This document shows, piece by piece, positions 33,501-39,076 of a stretch of 64,000 bases of DNA (position 1 is its first letter; each line of letters opens with the position of its first letter). This DNA comes from Siderastrea radians. Taxonomy: Eukaryota; Cnidaria; Anthozoa; Scleractinia; Rhizangiidae. The position numbers were made by a program, and so were the translations under genes. The stretch lies in NCBI GenBank assembly GCA_964017195.1, contig OZ024895.1:28512875-28576874 (forward strand). Reading direction: 5' to 3'. The notes beneath the pieces are model-generated. The model had not been told where the DNA came from and made no database searches. It saw only the letters and a program-made list of their open reading frames with translations.

Positions 33501-35658
33501 TAGGCGAGTGGATGAGTGCTAATTTTCATCCCTGATTTCATTTAATTGTATCAATTTAGGATTTCATCCACAATCTTAAAGACGAACCAGTTTGTTGAGC
33601 ATAACAAACACTATCAAATAAAAGCAGAAAGGCCAGCCCCTGGAGATCCTGGAGATTTTTTCCCTTTGGTTTGGCAGCCCATTGTTCTCAATCCCCATCA
33701 TCCCCAGCTGCACTGTTTTATGTGGAGAAGACATCCAGCCTCATTCGTTTTACTCACTTCATCGGATTTGAGCAGCATTCATATTATGATGCCTACGCAT
33801 GGACATGGGCAATGAATTGTCTGCAGCAAATCAAGGTATACTATGTCAGGATTAACCGGGATTCGAACCCTGACCTTTGTGGCTACCCGTGCAACACTCT
33901 ATCCATTTCAGTTAATCCAGCCGAATGGAAAACAGGCCATTGTGAGTTCATATTTTCCCCGATGCTGAATTAATGAAGATGGATATATATGAAATTGGAA
34001 TTGCTGAAACGCTGAATTCCAGACAAATTTTCTGGATTGTTTTGTGGCAGGTAGCATAAACCAACAAGTGCTTGCTTATGATAATGTTTATTCAAAGTTC
34101 ATCAATGTTATGATTGCAATGCCACTATTTTATCACGCAATTTTTGAACTGTTGATTTGTGACCCTAAATCACCTGCCATATGTAAATGTCATTTATTTA
34201 CTCATAAGAATTAAAGCTTTTATATTTAAATACATTCACCTATTTTGATTAAAGAAAGGTAGTGCAGGATTTGAAATGTTGCTCGTGTGTCAAAACAGGA
34301 AACAATAAATTTGTTTCAATGATAGTATTCATTATAATTATGCCAGAGTTTTCTTCAGTTTTGAAACGTTACACTTAATCAAAATTACCTTTAATTTCGA
34401 AAATGAAAAACTTTTTTTATGCCACTCGCATTTATACTACAACGATAACCAAAGAAAAGCAATTTCAAAATGAAACAGCAACGAAGTGATTCTGTAATCT
34501 TTGACAACAAGTGACATTTCGTGTCCTATCATTATCAAAATCACAAAAAGTCGCAGACAGACCAAACAAAAATTACCATACGATCACAAATACAACAGGA
34601 TTATTTTTCATTCATACCGATATGAGGATGCCGTAATTTCTGGCATATGCGGGCCTCCCTTTGTAAATCTGTGTAAATAAAAATAACACATTGAGGTTAG
34701 AAATGCTGGGTGTTTGATTATGGAGCCCGAAATTTACTCTAGAAATCTTTGACTAACGCTTCGAAGCAAAACGTTAGTCAAGCATAAACACGCGAACAAA
34801 CATCGACGAAAGAATTAAGCTTAAGATAGAGGACCGGAAAATCCGCCAAAAATACAAATCCTGATCTCCTATGTTAATTAAAAAAAACCATCAGTAAAGA
34901 TCTAATAACGCAAGAAAATGTATCTTGTTTCGCTAACTGCGTCCAATATCAAGTACAACAAAGGAGGATAAACGAAGCTCAAATGCGGCAACATGTCTTC
35001 ATTATAACGTTGTGGTTTGGCTATTTCTATCCCTGAGGGACTTTTGCTATTAATTTTGTTTGAGTGTTTATTCCAAAAAATACAAATAATAAAAGAAGTT
35101 TTCTGTCTGTTATCAGACAGAAATGTGGTCTTAAGCTTCGCCGCGTGAGAGCAAGAAAAAAGATTTTTATGTCGCCATGTATGATGTGCGCTGCTTTACG
35201 GGATATCAGGATTTTTCTGTTACGAGATATAAAGAATTAGCACCGGCCGAGGAAAGGTTAAAAGCTAAAATCGCCTTGCTTACGAATATTACACTTCAAA
35301 TCGGAATTAAGATAACATCCTACCTTCCTCGCTGAGGCCGCTAGAAGAAGACATCTTCGCAGTATCTACGATTTTGACGGCACAAACTCGATCGCCTCTC
35401 TTGTCGAAACATCTTCGAATAACACTGAACGTTCCTCTGCAAACATAATACAATTTCGCTTTACACTCTCCAATCCTCGACAGTAATACAAACTACAAAA
35501 CATCAACAAGGTTATACAACGAGATAAGAAGTCATAAAAGCAAGATGATAGGCAAACAGGCGAACCAAAGCGATTCGAAGTTTCGCTCTATCCCGCAGGT
35601 ATACTAACTTTCCGATTTGTTCTTGTAGTTCGAAACGGGAGGGGAAGCCTTTCTCCAT
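871..35658 (-). CDS. CASK: CASK orthologue (CaMK-MAGUK scaffold kinase), 25 exons, 3' end off window
   Basis: CASK is a membrane-associated guanylate kinase family scaffold at synapses and cell junctions. It binds Mint, Veli, neurexin and protein 4.1 through successive domains. Twenty-five exons on the minus strand join with matching phases into about 707 codons. Order: kinase domain (residues about 9-265; Lys38, HRDLK at 136-140, Asn143, DFG at 159-161), two L27 repeats (exons 14-17), PDZ (exons 18-21, loop EPMGITL), SH3 (exon 22, RALFDYDP and YWWQ), hook (exon 24, WFSKKKK) and the first guanylate kinase strand (exon 25, KRKTLVLLG). No further guanylate kinase exons are visible in 1-870, so the C-terminus lies outside the window. 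Identity is from residue-level recall of the vertebrate protein. Introns are large and packed with transposons. The main oddity is the canonical metal-binding DFG and Asn, which vertebrate CASK has lost. Confidence 0.95.
1070..1161. repeat. Short hairpin MITE
   Basis: Imperfect inverted repeat. GTGTCAAACGTCATGCACCG near 1075 faces its complement, ending GACGTTTGACAC near 1160, across a loop of about 35 bp. It lies in an intron of CASK. Confidence 0.55.
1748..1822. repeat. Short palindromic MITE
   Basis: The arms GCACCGCAGATGGAATATAA and GTGATATCACGTCTGCGGCG face each other around CCCCC/GGGGG. It is a foldback element of about 75 bp in a CASK intron. Confidence 0.5.
1868..1936 (-). CDS. CASK: CASK exon 24 (hook motif)
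   Basis: Encodes [20 protein letters not shown], then NA. This is the basic hook that binds protein 4.1 in known MAGUKs. The upstream intron (1937-3019) holds copies of the 105-bp repeat and a 95-bp hairpin. Confidence 0.95.
2000..2250 (+). repeat. Dispersed ~105-bp repeat, about 2.5 units
   Basis: Tandem units contain GTGCTGTTTATTATGCTG, AAGGTGGTTCTAACTTTTGA and GGATGAAATCCTAAA. The same unit recurs at 12.5-12.9, 14.5, 15.6, 54, 56.5-56.9 and 58.3 kb. Origin is unknown. Confidence 0.75.
2491..2585. repeat. 95-bp hairpin MITE (AACCTCGTT family)
   Basis: Arms of about 42 bp start GACAACCTCGTTCCCAGGGT and end in its near-complement, with a loop of about 10 bp. ACAGC flanks both sides as a likely short target duplication. 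A relative is nested in the MITE at 61.9 kb. Confidence 0.75.
3020..3066 (-). CDS. CASK: CASK exon 23
   Basis: Encodes [15 protein letters not shown] after the split Trp codon, matching vertebrate RVACIAMEKTKQEQ. Donor is taken as GTGAGG; GTGGTG three bases earlier is a weaker alternative. Confidence 0.88.
3257..3453 (-). CDS. CASK: CASK exon 22 (SH3 domain)
   Basis: Encodes [35 protein letters not shown] and [11 protein letters not shown], a complete SH3 fold. It ends two bases into a Trp codon at donor GTTAGT. Confidence 0.96.
3988..4008 (+). repeat. Poly-G tract
   Basis: An uninterrupted run of about 18 G in an intron of CASK. Similar runs of 9 or more G or C occur near 6.58, 9.28, 17.02, 32.03, 42.59, 43.54, 46.33, 61.06 and 63.38 kb. 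Confidence 0.85.
4280..4348 (-). CDS. CASK: CASK exon 21 (PDZ end)
   Basis: Twenty-three codons: [20 protein letters not shown], then VSE, the last PDZ strand. It joins directly to the SH3 exon, so the long vertebrate PDZ-SH3 linker is absent here or supplied by an exon I did not find. A Mutator-type element sits in the upstream intron. Confidence 0.93.
4459..5582. mobile_element. Non-autonomous Mutator-like (MULE) element
   Basis: Terminal inverted repeats begin AAAGGAGGACGTTTCACCGG and are identical for 28 bp, then similar to about 42 bp. Exact 9-bp direct repeats ACAATATCC flank it at 4450-4458 and 5583-5591; 9 bp is typical of Mutator-like elements. No transposase is visible. Inside are a short plus-strand ORF (5071-5268) and a 110-codon minus-strand ORF (5183-5515), neither recognised; they may be captured sequence. 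It lies in the CASK intron between exons 20 and 21. Confidence 0.82.
5071..5268 (+). CDS. Hypothetical ORF inside the MULE
   Basis: An ORF of about 65 codons starting [20 protein letters not shown]. It is basic and Ser/Thr-rich with no membrane segment. It overlaps the 110-codon ORF on the other strand, so at most one is likely real. I do not recognise it. It could be an exon of a captured gene fragment or a chance ORF. Confidence 0.2.
   Translation: MDSSEKRKLIPTGTTPKKAEKLRKKTSESGCSSQRSPLTTTSGIGGKRLFSSPSPSGISCFLSNP
6657..6742 (-). CDS. CASK: CASK exon 20 (PDZ)
   Basis: Encodes [20 protein letters not shown], then VENLQAIL, covering the alpha-B helix region. Donor is GTAAGT. The intron upstream (6743-8223) shows no recognisable element. 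Confidence 0.95.
8224..8302 (-). CDS. CASK: CASK exon 19 (PDZ)
   Basis: Encodes [18 protein letters not shown], then HGGMIHRQ. With EPM from exon 18 it forms the carboxylate-binding loop of the PDZ domain. Donor is GTTCGT. Confidence 0.95.
8854..9039 (-). CDS. CASK: CASK exon 18 (L27 end, PDZ start)
   Basis: Sixty-two codons: [10 protein letters not shown], a low-conservation linker, then [17 protein letters not shown], the first PDZ strand. It matches vertebrate CASK across its length. Acceptor is accag and donor is GTTAGT. Confidence 0.95.
9283..9305 (+). repeat. C/A homopolymer junction
   Basis: A run of about 14-15 C directly followed by about 14 A, in the intron upstream of CASK exon 18. 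Confidence 0.8.
9867..9950 (-). CDS. CASK: CASK exon 17 (second L27 repeat)
   Basis: Twenty-eight codons: [18 protein letters not shown], then [10 protein letters not shown], joining in frame to ALLQAHD of exon 18. The upstream intron (9951-11720) shows no element I can name. Confidence 0.93.
11721..11807 (-). CDS. CASK: CASK exon 16
   Basis: Twenty-nine codons: [18 protein letters not shown], then [11 protein letters not shown], between the two L27 repeats. Acceptor is cccag and donor is GTAAAA. The upstream intron (11808-14714) holds an ATT microsatellite, a pogo-type MITE with 81-bp tandem repeats, and the long hairpin. Confidence 0.92.
12453..12530 (+). repeat. ATT microsatellite
   Basis: About 24 uninterrupted ATT units in the intron between CASK exons 15 and 16. 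Confidence 0.95.
12540..12904 (+). repeat. Diverged copies of the ~105-bp dispersed repeat
   Basis: Contains AAGGTGGTTCTAAGCCTGTG near 12536, and GTGCTGTTTATTATGCAATG followed by GTCTGTGGATGAAATCTATA near 12820-12870, in plus orientation. The middle is unlike other copies. Confidence 0.55.
12905..13899. mobile_element. Pogo/Tigger-like MITE with internal tandem array
   Basis: The left end CAGTAGGACCCCGGTAACTG and the right end, complement CAGTAGAACCCCGGTAACTC, form terminal inverted repeats flanked by TA, as in Tc1/mariner-pogo elements. There is no transposase. Much of the interior is an expanded tandem repeat. Shorter relatives with CAGTTGA or CAGTGGA ends are at 46.95, 48.88 and 58.6 kb. 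Confidence 0.75.
13396..13875 (+). repeat. 81-bp tandem repeat, about six units
   Basis: Units of 81 bp start ATGACGGAAAAGTGGGGTCA and include TTCGAGTTAGCGGGGG and TTCGAGTTAACCGAG. They are nearly identical. Since 81 is divisible by three, the array stays open as an ORF of repeated 27-residue units. I read that as an artefact of the period, not a gene. Confidence 0.92.
13924..14517. mobile_element. Foldback element: near-perfect hairpin with ~290-bp arms
   Basis: The left arm from CACAGGCAGCCCAAGCTAAG is followed, after a 3-base centre (CTT between TTAATTA and TAATTAA near 14210), by its complement ending CTTAGCTTGGGCTGCCTGTG. GTTTATC flanks both ends (13917-13923 and 14518-14524) as a 7-bp target duplication. 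The right arm has a 26-bp internal duplication (TGCCGATGTCATTATTATGC...). The left end lies 24 bp from the preceding MITE. Confidence 0.88.
14525..14625 (+). repeat. Copy of the ~105-bp dispersed repeat
   Basis: Contains GTGCTGTACAAGGTGGTTCT, then AACTTTTGAAAAATCTTAAC and CTATTCAAATGG, in plus orientation beside the foldback element. Confidence 0.7.
14715..14836 (-). CDS. CASK: CASK exon 15 (first L27 repeat)
   Basis: Forty codons: [17 protein letters not shown], then [17 protein letters not shown] and ALLE. This is the L27 repeat that pairs with other scaffolds. Its acceptor lies at the edge of a repeat array (14820-15115) that copies the splice-site sequence several times. Confidence 0.94.
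14820..15115 (-). repeat. Degenerate minisatellite repeating the exon 15 splice acceptor
   Basis: About five units of 50-77 bp share AGCTGACCTATAGCCCTTGG, GGAGGGGTAGAG and CAAGGTTCAGCGAG. The first unit contains the 5' end of CASK exon 15 and its acceptor. Read on the minus strand, several units present a pyrimidine tract, an AG and the first exon bases (GGCTATAGGTCAGCT). Confidence 0.8.
15170..15480 (+). repeat. tRNA-type SINE
   Basis: Contains GTGGTGAAGTGGTACGACTC followed by GGCCCAGGATTGAATCCAGA, resembling tRNA A- and B-boxes, then a unique 3' body. It lacks cloverleaf pairing, so it is not a functional tRNA. Confidence 0.5.
15497..15539 (-). CDS. CASK: CASK exon 14 (acidic linker)
   Basis: Encodes [14 protein letters not shown] plus one base, matching the acidic vertebrate linker before the first L27 repeat. 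Acceptor is atag and donor is GTAAAG. Confidence 0.86.
15590..15760 (+). repeat. Copy of the ~105-bp dispersed repeat
   Basis: Contains GTGGTACTATTTATTGTGCA, GGTTCTAACTTTTGGGTGTG and TATGAAATCCTCAACTG, in plus orientation between CASK exons 13 and 14. Confidence 0.7.
15861..15889 (-). CDS. CASK: CASK exon 13 (29-bp microexon)
   Basis: Adds ANGDVIGSQ after the split codon ATG. It lies between a polypyrimidine acceptor and donor GTAACT. The linker is poorly conserved, so this rests on phase and splice sites more than similarity. It could be alternatively included. Confidence 0.72.
16060..16570. mobile_element. MITE with long inverted repeats and TTAA flanks
   Basis: Arms of about 230 bp start AGTGCTACTATGATCAAAAA and end in its complement TTTTTGATCATAGTAGCACT. 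TTAA lies at both edges, as in piggyBac-type insertions, although the palindrome makes the exact edge uncertain. The arms include TGACGTCAT-type sites. No transposase is present. Confidence 0.82.
16769..16808 (-). CDS. CASK: CASK exon 12 (40 bp)
   Basis: Encodes [13 protein letters not shown], the end of the autoregulatory segment. The upstream acceptor and the donor GTAAGA are clear. The downstream intron carries a MITE with TTAA ends at 16060-16570. Confidence 0.9.
17550..17630 (-). CDS. CASK: CASK exon 11
   Basis: Twenty-seven codons including [16 protein letters not shown], the calmodulin-binding helix after the kinase. The intron upstream holds a small palindromic MITE (17849-17928). 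Confidence 0.94.
17849..17928. repeat. 80-bp palindromic MITE
   Basis: CCCAGATCTTGGTAGTGCTT followed by CCGATTGGTTG faces CAACCAATCAGAAGCACTAG followed by CAAGATCTGGG across an 11-bp loop. It lies in a CASK intron. Confidence 0.75.
18277..18399 (-). CDS. CASK: CASK exon 10
   Basis: Forty-one codons including [16 protein letters not shown] and [10 protein letters not shown], the end of the kinase core (alpha-G to alpha-I with the conserved Arg). Donor is GTATGA after AGG. Confidence 0.95.
18714..18805 (-). CDS. CASK: CASK exon 9
   Basis: Encodes [19 protein letters not shown] of the kinase C-lobe. Acceptor is ttcag and donor is GTTAGT. The upstream intron (18806-20182) holds a polypyrimidine tract and otherwise nothing I recognise. 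Confidence 0.94.
19055..19182 (+). repeat. Polypyrimidine tract
   Basis: About 130 bp almost entirely C and T, including CCCCCTCTTTTCCCACTTCC and CCCGTCCCCGGTCCCTTTCC. The minus strand is a purine run that stays open as a Glu/Arg/Gly-rich ORF, which is a composition effect. Confidence 0.7.
20183..20266 (-). CDS. CASK: CASK exon 8 (activation segment)
   Basis: Encodes [17 protein letters not shown] and [11 protein letters not shown], the P+1 loop, APE-equivalent SPE and alpha-F Asp. Donor is GTAAGG. Confidence 0.95.
21007..21109 (-). CDS. CASK: CASK exon 7 (DFG motif)
   Basis: Starts with [14 protein letters not shown] and continues [16 protein letters not shown]. The Asn of HRDxKxxN (Asn143) and the DFG Asp159 are both present. 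In vertebrate CASK these positions are Cys and Gly. The rest of the exon is close to vertebrate CASK, so this is not a different kinase. Confidence 0.95.
21400..21491 (+). repeat. 92-bp direct repeat, left copy
   Basis: Starts GCAGCACTAGGCTAGACTAC. It matches 22996-23087 over 92 bp without gaps and with a few mismatches. The two copies bracket about 1.5 kb of repetitive sequence. Confidence 0.8.
21530..22900 (+). mobile_element. Unclassified repeat block between direct repeats
   Basis: Contains CTAAATCGAGTGTTCTGATT near 21550, which I recognise as repetitive in corals. An open stretch around 22525-22690 reads [19 protein letters not shown] and ends [10 protein letters not shown] hairpin at 22788-22890 has arms CCGTACCTGAGGAATATTGG and CCAATATTCCCCAGTACGG. 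I cannot name the family; it could be a captured gene fragment. Confidence 0.4.
22996..23087 (+). repeat. 92-bp direct repeat, right copy
   Basis: Starts GCAGCATTAGGCTAGACTGC and ends GATTGAGCTGCTAG. It partners the copy at 21400-21491. Confidence 0.8.
23722..23794 (-). CDS. CASK: CASK exon 6 (catalytic loop, HRD)
   Basis: Encodes [16 protein letters not shown] and ends in HRDLK, with the catalytic Asp138 and Lys140. Acceptor is ttgcag and donor is GTAGTC. Confidence 0.95.
23950..26682 (+). mobile_element. hAT-superfamily DNA transposon, decayed
   Basis: The ends CAGGGCTCGAAAA and TTTTCGAGCCCTG are perfect inverted repeats of hAT type. Both subterminal regions are packed with GGCTAG and GCTAGCC motifs, as expected for transposase-binding arrays. 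No matching 8-bp flanks are visible (TAAATTAG against CTTAGCCA), so the insertion is old or rearranged. It encloses the transposase pseudogene and lies antisense in a CASK intron. Confidence 0.8.
24372..26365 (+). pseudogene. hAT transposase-like (ZNF862-type) pseudogene
   Basis: The N-terminal part (to 24745) has a BED/TTF-like zinc finger: [25 protein letters not shown], then [21 protein letters not shown] stop and frameshifts follow between 24743 and 24950. An open 328-codon block (24950-25936) reads [28 protein letters not shown] and [14 protein letters not shown], the RNase H-like core of ZNF862/KIAA1586-type hAT proteins. The frame shifts again near 25920 and 26165, and the end lacks a clear dimerisation domain. 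At least four breaks make it non-functional. Family assignment is from recalled motifs. Confidence 0.75.
27047..28916. mobile_element. Non-autonomous Tc1/mariner-type element, 1.87 kb
   Basis: The ends CAGTACTGGCCAAAGGGATT and AATCCCTTTGGCCAGTACTG are perfect inverted repeats, flanked by TA on both sides. Subterminal zones of about 130 bp hold arrays of TTACACGCG and ACACGCGTGT motifs. No transposase ORF was found. It lies in CASK intron 5. Confidence 0.82.
29125..29737. mobile_element. MITE, 613 bp
   Basis: Arms of about 120 bp start TATAGTCAAAATACTC and end GAGTATTTTGACTATA. They share GGAATCAAAATTCCA and CGGGAACRGATTGC. The TA-type edge suggests Tc1/mariner mobilisation. The interior is unrecognised. 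Confidence 0.75.
30070..30235 (+). repeat. SINE-like 3' fragment
   Basis: CTTCATGCTACAGAAACTGG followed by TTAAGCTCCGGCCACGTGGG and a CTACCTACCTTTA tail. The same string occurs at 63.59-63.65 kb, so this is a dispersed family. Confidence 0.55.
30306..30383 (-). CDS. CASK: CASK exon 5
   Basis: Encodes [18 protein letters not shown] and YSEAVAS, nearly identical to the vertebrate segment. The 2.8-kb intron between it and exon 4 contains a Harbinger-type MITE and a 1.27-kb element with GTGTGGTTCC ends. The 6.5-kb intron that follows holds a hAT element, a Tc1-type element and a 613-bp MITE. Confidence 0.95.
31359..31790. mobile_element. Harbinger-type MITE, 432 bp
   Basis: The ends GGGGCCGATTACAT and ATGTAATCGGCCCC are inverted repeats, flanked by TAA on both sides, the 3-bp duplication of PIF/Harbinger elements. 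GC-rich subterminal motifs (GCCGGGCTGGC) lie inside both ends. Confidence 0.8.
31891..33163. mobile_element. MITE family with GTGTGGTTCC ends, 1.27-kb copy
   Basis: Inverted repeats of about 45 bp start TGTGTGGTTCCAGAAAATAT and include CCACCACGGAGGGAAT. Two shorter relatives lie at 50883-51054 and 53224-53414. About 1 kb of interior has ORFs of at most about 97 codons, none recognised. I found no clear target duplication. Confidence 0.75.
33208..33262 (-). CDS. CASK: CASK exon 4 (hinge)
   Basis: A 55-bp exon encoding [18 protein letters not shown], the strand leading to the kinase hinge. It ends in TA before donor GTAAGT, and the next exon supplies C to give Tyr. The intron between exons 3 and 4 carries a tRNA-type SINE near 33.8 kb. 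Confidence 0.92.
33830..33915 (-). repeat. tRNA-derived SINE
   Basis: On the minus strand it carries a perfect Pol III B-box, GGTTCGAATCC, in a tRNA-like context (GGATAGAGTGTTGCACGGGT upstream). The cloverleaf does not close well, so a SINE is more likely than a tRNA gene. Confidence 0.55.
34618..34668 (-). CDS. CASK: CASK exon 3 (alpha-C helix)
   Basis: A 51-bp exon encoding [17 protein letters not shown], matching the vertebrate DLKREASICHMLKHPHIV. It carries the conserved alpha-C Glu. Acceptor is cacag and donor is GTATGA. Confidence 0.93.
35324..35436 (-). CDS. CASK: CASK exon 2 (glycine loop, VAIK lysine)
   Basis: Begins with the last base of Lys17 and encodes GTFSVIRRC, then [10 protein letters not shown] with the ATP-anchoring Lys38. 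It ends one base into the next codon at donor GTAGG. The phases on both sides fit exons 1 and 3. Confidence 0.93.
35609..35658 (-). CDS. CASK: CASK exon 1 (start codon)
   Basis: Reads [16 protein letters not shown] plus the first two bases of a Lys codon, then donor GTTAGT. An in-frame TGA lies 18 codons upstream (35710-35712) with no other in-frame ATG between, so this start is well supported. It matches the vertebrate start of the kinase domain (YELCEVIGKG). The sequence upstream to about 35.9 kb is likely 5' UTR and promoter; I see no TATA box there. Confidence 0.85.
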
Positions 35659-36126
35659 GCCGGATTTTGCAGCGCTCTTCTCCAAGTGTGGATTTCTGAC
35701 TGTTGGGTTTCAAGATCTCGGAGATTCCCTGTCTGGCATGACTTTAAAAAGTGTACAATCAGATGGGCAAAAGGAATATGCCTTGCCCAGATCGCATGAA
35801 ATGCCCAACTATTAACAGCTGGAAGCGTGGTTACCAAGCAGCTCTGTAGCCGCGCCGTTGCGAGCTGGAAAGAGGAGGGTGGGGAGGGGAAATGGTTAAC
35901 CACAAAATATATTCTCCCGATATGAATTACACTTCAGTTTTTGCATTGTTCTCTTTGTTTGATGGGTTTTAATATTAATGTAGCTTCTGATACAGTGACA
36001 TAAAATCCACGTACTGTAGAACGTTTTGAAGCACACTAATAAAGAATTGCTAAAGGCAAAACCACAGCGACAAACCAGTGAGGAGTGCCGGATCTCGTGT
36101 AGCTAACTACACCCCTAGCTGATAAT

Positions 36127-36535
36127 GGCTTTCGTTACTTTTAGGGGACTCGCGCTATATAGAGAAAAAATTGTCTGAATGCACGCGCAAAAATGACGAA
36201 TTTCATTCACTCCCAAAAATGACGAATTCAATTAATTGTACAAAGTTTAGAAATAACTTAACTCAACAATAACAAAGCTAACCGTCGTAGAATCAGTGCT
36301 TAACCCTAAACAGAAGTATAGATGAGTTCTTAGGCCTAATCACTATCGATCAGTGCTTAACCCTAAATATTATAGATGAGTGTTTAACCGTTTTTCATTT
36401 TGTTTTCATTTGTTTTTCTCGCTAATAAACGCTCGTCATCAAATTTGTCACTCGTCATATTTGCGCGTGCATTCAAACAGTTTTTCACCGGTTTTTTTCC
36501 TATGTAGCGCGAGTCCCCAAAAAGTAACGATAGCC
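36127..36535. mobile_element. hAT-type MITE, 409 bp
   Basis: Inverted ends of about 90 bp start GGCTTTCGTTACTTTTAGGG and close with the near-complement ending GTAACGATAGCC. The 8-bp direct repeat CTGATAAT flanks it exactly (36119-36126 and 36536-36543) and fits the hAT target pattern nTnnnnAn. Inside, ATCAGTGCTTAACCCTAAA occurs twice. Confidence 0.85.
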
Positions 36536-36559
36536 CTGATAATAGTCCCGGAAGTCTCC

Positions 36560-39076
36560 TCAATCAAGAGCCAATTTTACAACCCATCTCTTCAGACACT
36601 GTTGATAATAATATCGAATTTACTAACCCTGAATATCCCAATATTACTGATGAAGATGGCGATGTAGCACAAGAGTTCTATCTTGAATTTGGAAAGTTTT
36701 TACTACAGAACAATTCTTAGCCACCTTGCAGCAACCAAAGGAAGAGTCTAACTCACTAACGGATGCCATTTCAGACAACAAAACACCTCTTACAGCCTGG
36801 CCTGGCCATCATGAGAGAACTACCACCCATCCGTCAACAACAAACACTCCTTCTCACGGCCAGAAAAAAAGAAAAAATCGTCGGACGCGTTCACGTAAAC
36901 GAACTAACATCTCTAACCCGCAACCTGAAGACACTGTTATTAATCTCTCTAATGTCCAGCTTTCAGACGCTGAAATTAAACTTCTCTCTTCGAGGATTAA
37001 CGTTCGTTCCTACACCAAAACGAATTAACTGGTCAGAAGTACAGGCTGACATTAATGACTTTGCTAGGGTCTACGCCTTAGAGAATTTTTTGACAATGAC
37101 GGGATCATGACAACTGACTCTACTGACCACCCTTTCAAATGTAAAGGGTCGTGGACTCCACCTTGTGGAAGAGAAGTGGCTCTTGACGCATTTATTAACG
37201 CTATTCAGCAAGATCTTATGTTTTCAAAACCAACCCGCATCTGCGACAATCTTCCGAAACCAGAGCGGAGAGCTATTAAACAATTACAGAAGCGCGTAGA
37301 TATAGTTATCAAACCTGCAGATAAAGGATCTGGAACAGTCATCATGGATCGTGATTGGTACTGACATCAACGAAATGCCTTAGACGGTTGAATGACAACA
37401 AATACTACGAAAAACAAACTAAAGACCTTACAAACAGAATTAAAGAATACACCACTCGCCTGTTTAATGAAAAACTGATTGATGAAAATAACTACAAATA
37501 CCTCACTTCCAATCCCAATCCTCGAGCTGGCCGTTTCTATATCCTTCCGAAAATTCACAAACAAGGAAATCCTGGTCGCCCTATCATATCAAGCAATGGA
37601 CACCCTACTGAACGCATTTCTCAATTTGTTGATTACCACCTCAAACCTCTAGTACAGAAACTTCCATCCTAAATCAAAGACACGACCCACTTTCTCCTCA
37701 AACTCCAGGAACTTGGAACTTTACCCAGCAATGCTATCCTTGTCAGACTTGATGTTTCTTCATTGTACACAAACATACCGCATAAAGAAGGTATCGAAGC
37801 TTGCCGCCATTTTCTCAACATTCGTTCACACAAATCGCTGCCCACTGAAAGAATCTGCGACCTCATCAGAATGATACTTGGGACGAACATCTTCTCTTTT
37901 AATGACCAACACTTTCTGCAAATTCATGGGACCGCTATGGGGACACGAATGGCACCATCGTATGCAAACTTATTCATGGGAAAACTGGAAAAAGAAGCAC
38001 TTAAAAATGCCCCTTTCAAACCTTATGTCTGGTGGAGATTTATTGATGACATTTTTATGGTGTGGACAGAAGGAGGATGATCTTAAAACCTTCATACATT
38101 ATTTAAATTCTATTCATCCAACAATCAAGTTCACCCATGAATACTCAAATTCTTTACACCAGACTCTCCCTTTCCTAGATGTACAAGTTCATCTCAACAA
38201 CAAACAAATTCCGACGGATCTCCATACGAAACCCACAGACACACACCAATACCTCCTCAAGACTTCCTGCCATCCTGCTCACACAAAACGCACCATCCCG
38301 TTCAGCCTTGCCTTACGCTTACGTCGCATCTGCTCCACTGACGTTTTCTTTAGTAAACGCTGCCAGGAACTTATCAACTTTCTACAATCACGAGGATACA
38401 GTTGCCGCTTTCTCAAAAAAGAAATCAACCGCGTACGCAACATCCCACGTCAAGAAACTCTTAAACCACGACCACAGAACGACGACTCAGTCCGAACCCC
38501 TTTTGTTATTACGTGTACTCCAGCTCTTCCCAACGTTTCCACTGTTATACGCAAGAATGTAAACATTCTTCAATCTTCCACTCGCTGCAAACAAACATTC
38601 CCGTCTCCACCCATCGTAGCCTATAAACGTAGCCCTAACCTACGTGATCTACTCGTTAAAAGCACTTTGCGTGACCGTATTACACCACCTAAACCACCAT
38701 CTGGCATTTCTAAGTGTAGACATCCGCGCTGCTTCACCTGTCCATTCCTACAACAAGGCCAACTCAAGTACACTTTTTCCGCCACCAAAGAAGAACGAGG
38801 TATCACTGACTCCCTAAGCTGTAAATCTAAAAACTTAATATACCTTACTGAGTGTAAACCGCTCTATCCTCAATCACAATCAGCTAATCAACCCCACTCC
38901 TATTTCAGAACATTTTAACCAACCTGGCCACTCCATCAACGACGTCCTCCTTATACCGCTTGAACTTATCCACAACAACCGTGACTCTGTTAGAAAAGCA
39001 CGCGAGGCCCACCTTATTGATAAAGCCATGACACTTGAACCTCGCGGTATAAGGAGCCGACCATTTAACTCTTGAG
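36560..39076 (+). mobile_element. Penelope-like retroelement, broken
   Basis: A 5' region encodes NLSNVQLSDAEIKLLS, then TPKRINWSEVQADINDFAR. Reverse transcriptase blocks follow in shifting frames. A GIY-YIG endonuclease remnant ends NQPGHSINDVLLIPLELI before a stop near 39075. The order RT then GIY-YIG identifies the Penelope superfamily. I found no matching terminal repeats downstream. Confidence 0.85.
36726..39076 (+). pseudogene. Penelope reverse transcriptase/GIY-YIG pseudogene
   Basis: Successive frames read KPADKGSGTVIMDRDWY (to 37364), GRFYILPKIHKQGNPGRPII (37355-37672), MYTNIPHKEGIEACR and WWRFIDDIFMVW with the catalytic Asp pair (37763-38080), then HTKRTIPFSLALRLRRICS in another frame. 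Frameshifts lie near 37090, 37364, 37672 and 38075. At 38840 the endonuclease starts LIYLTECK but the segment with the GIY-YIG catalytic Arg is missing. The element cannot encode an active enzyme. Confidence 0.85.

Noticed and set aside
33830..33915. A tRNA gene on the minus strand
   Set aside because: The B-box is perfect, but acceptor and D-arm pairing are poor and no clear A-box is present. A SINE fits better.
36119..36126. CTGATAAT beside the Penelope element as a hammerhead box
   Set aside because: It is the exact 8-bp target duplication of the neighbouring MITE, and there is no GAAA box at the right distance.
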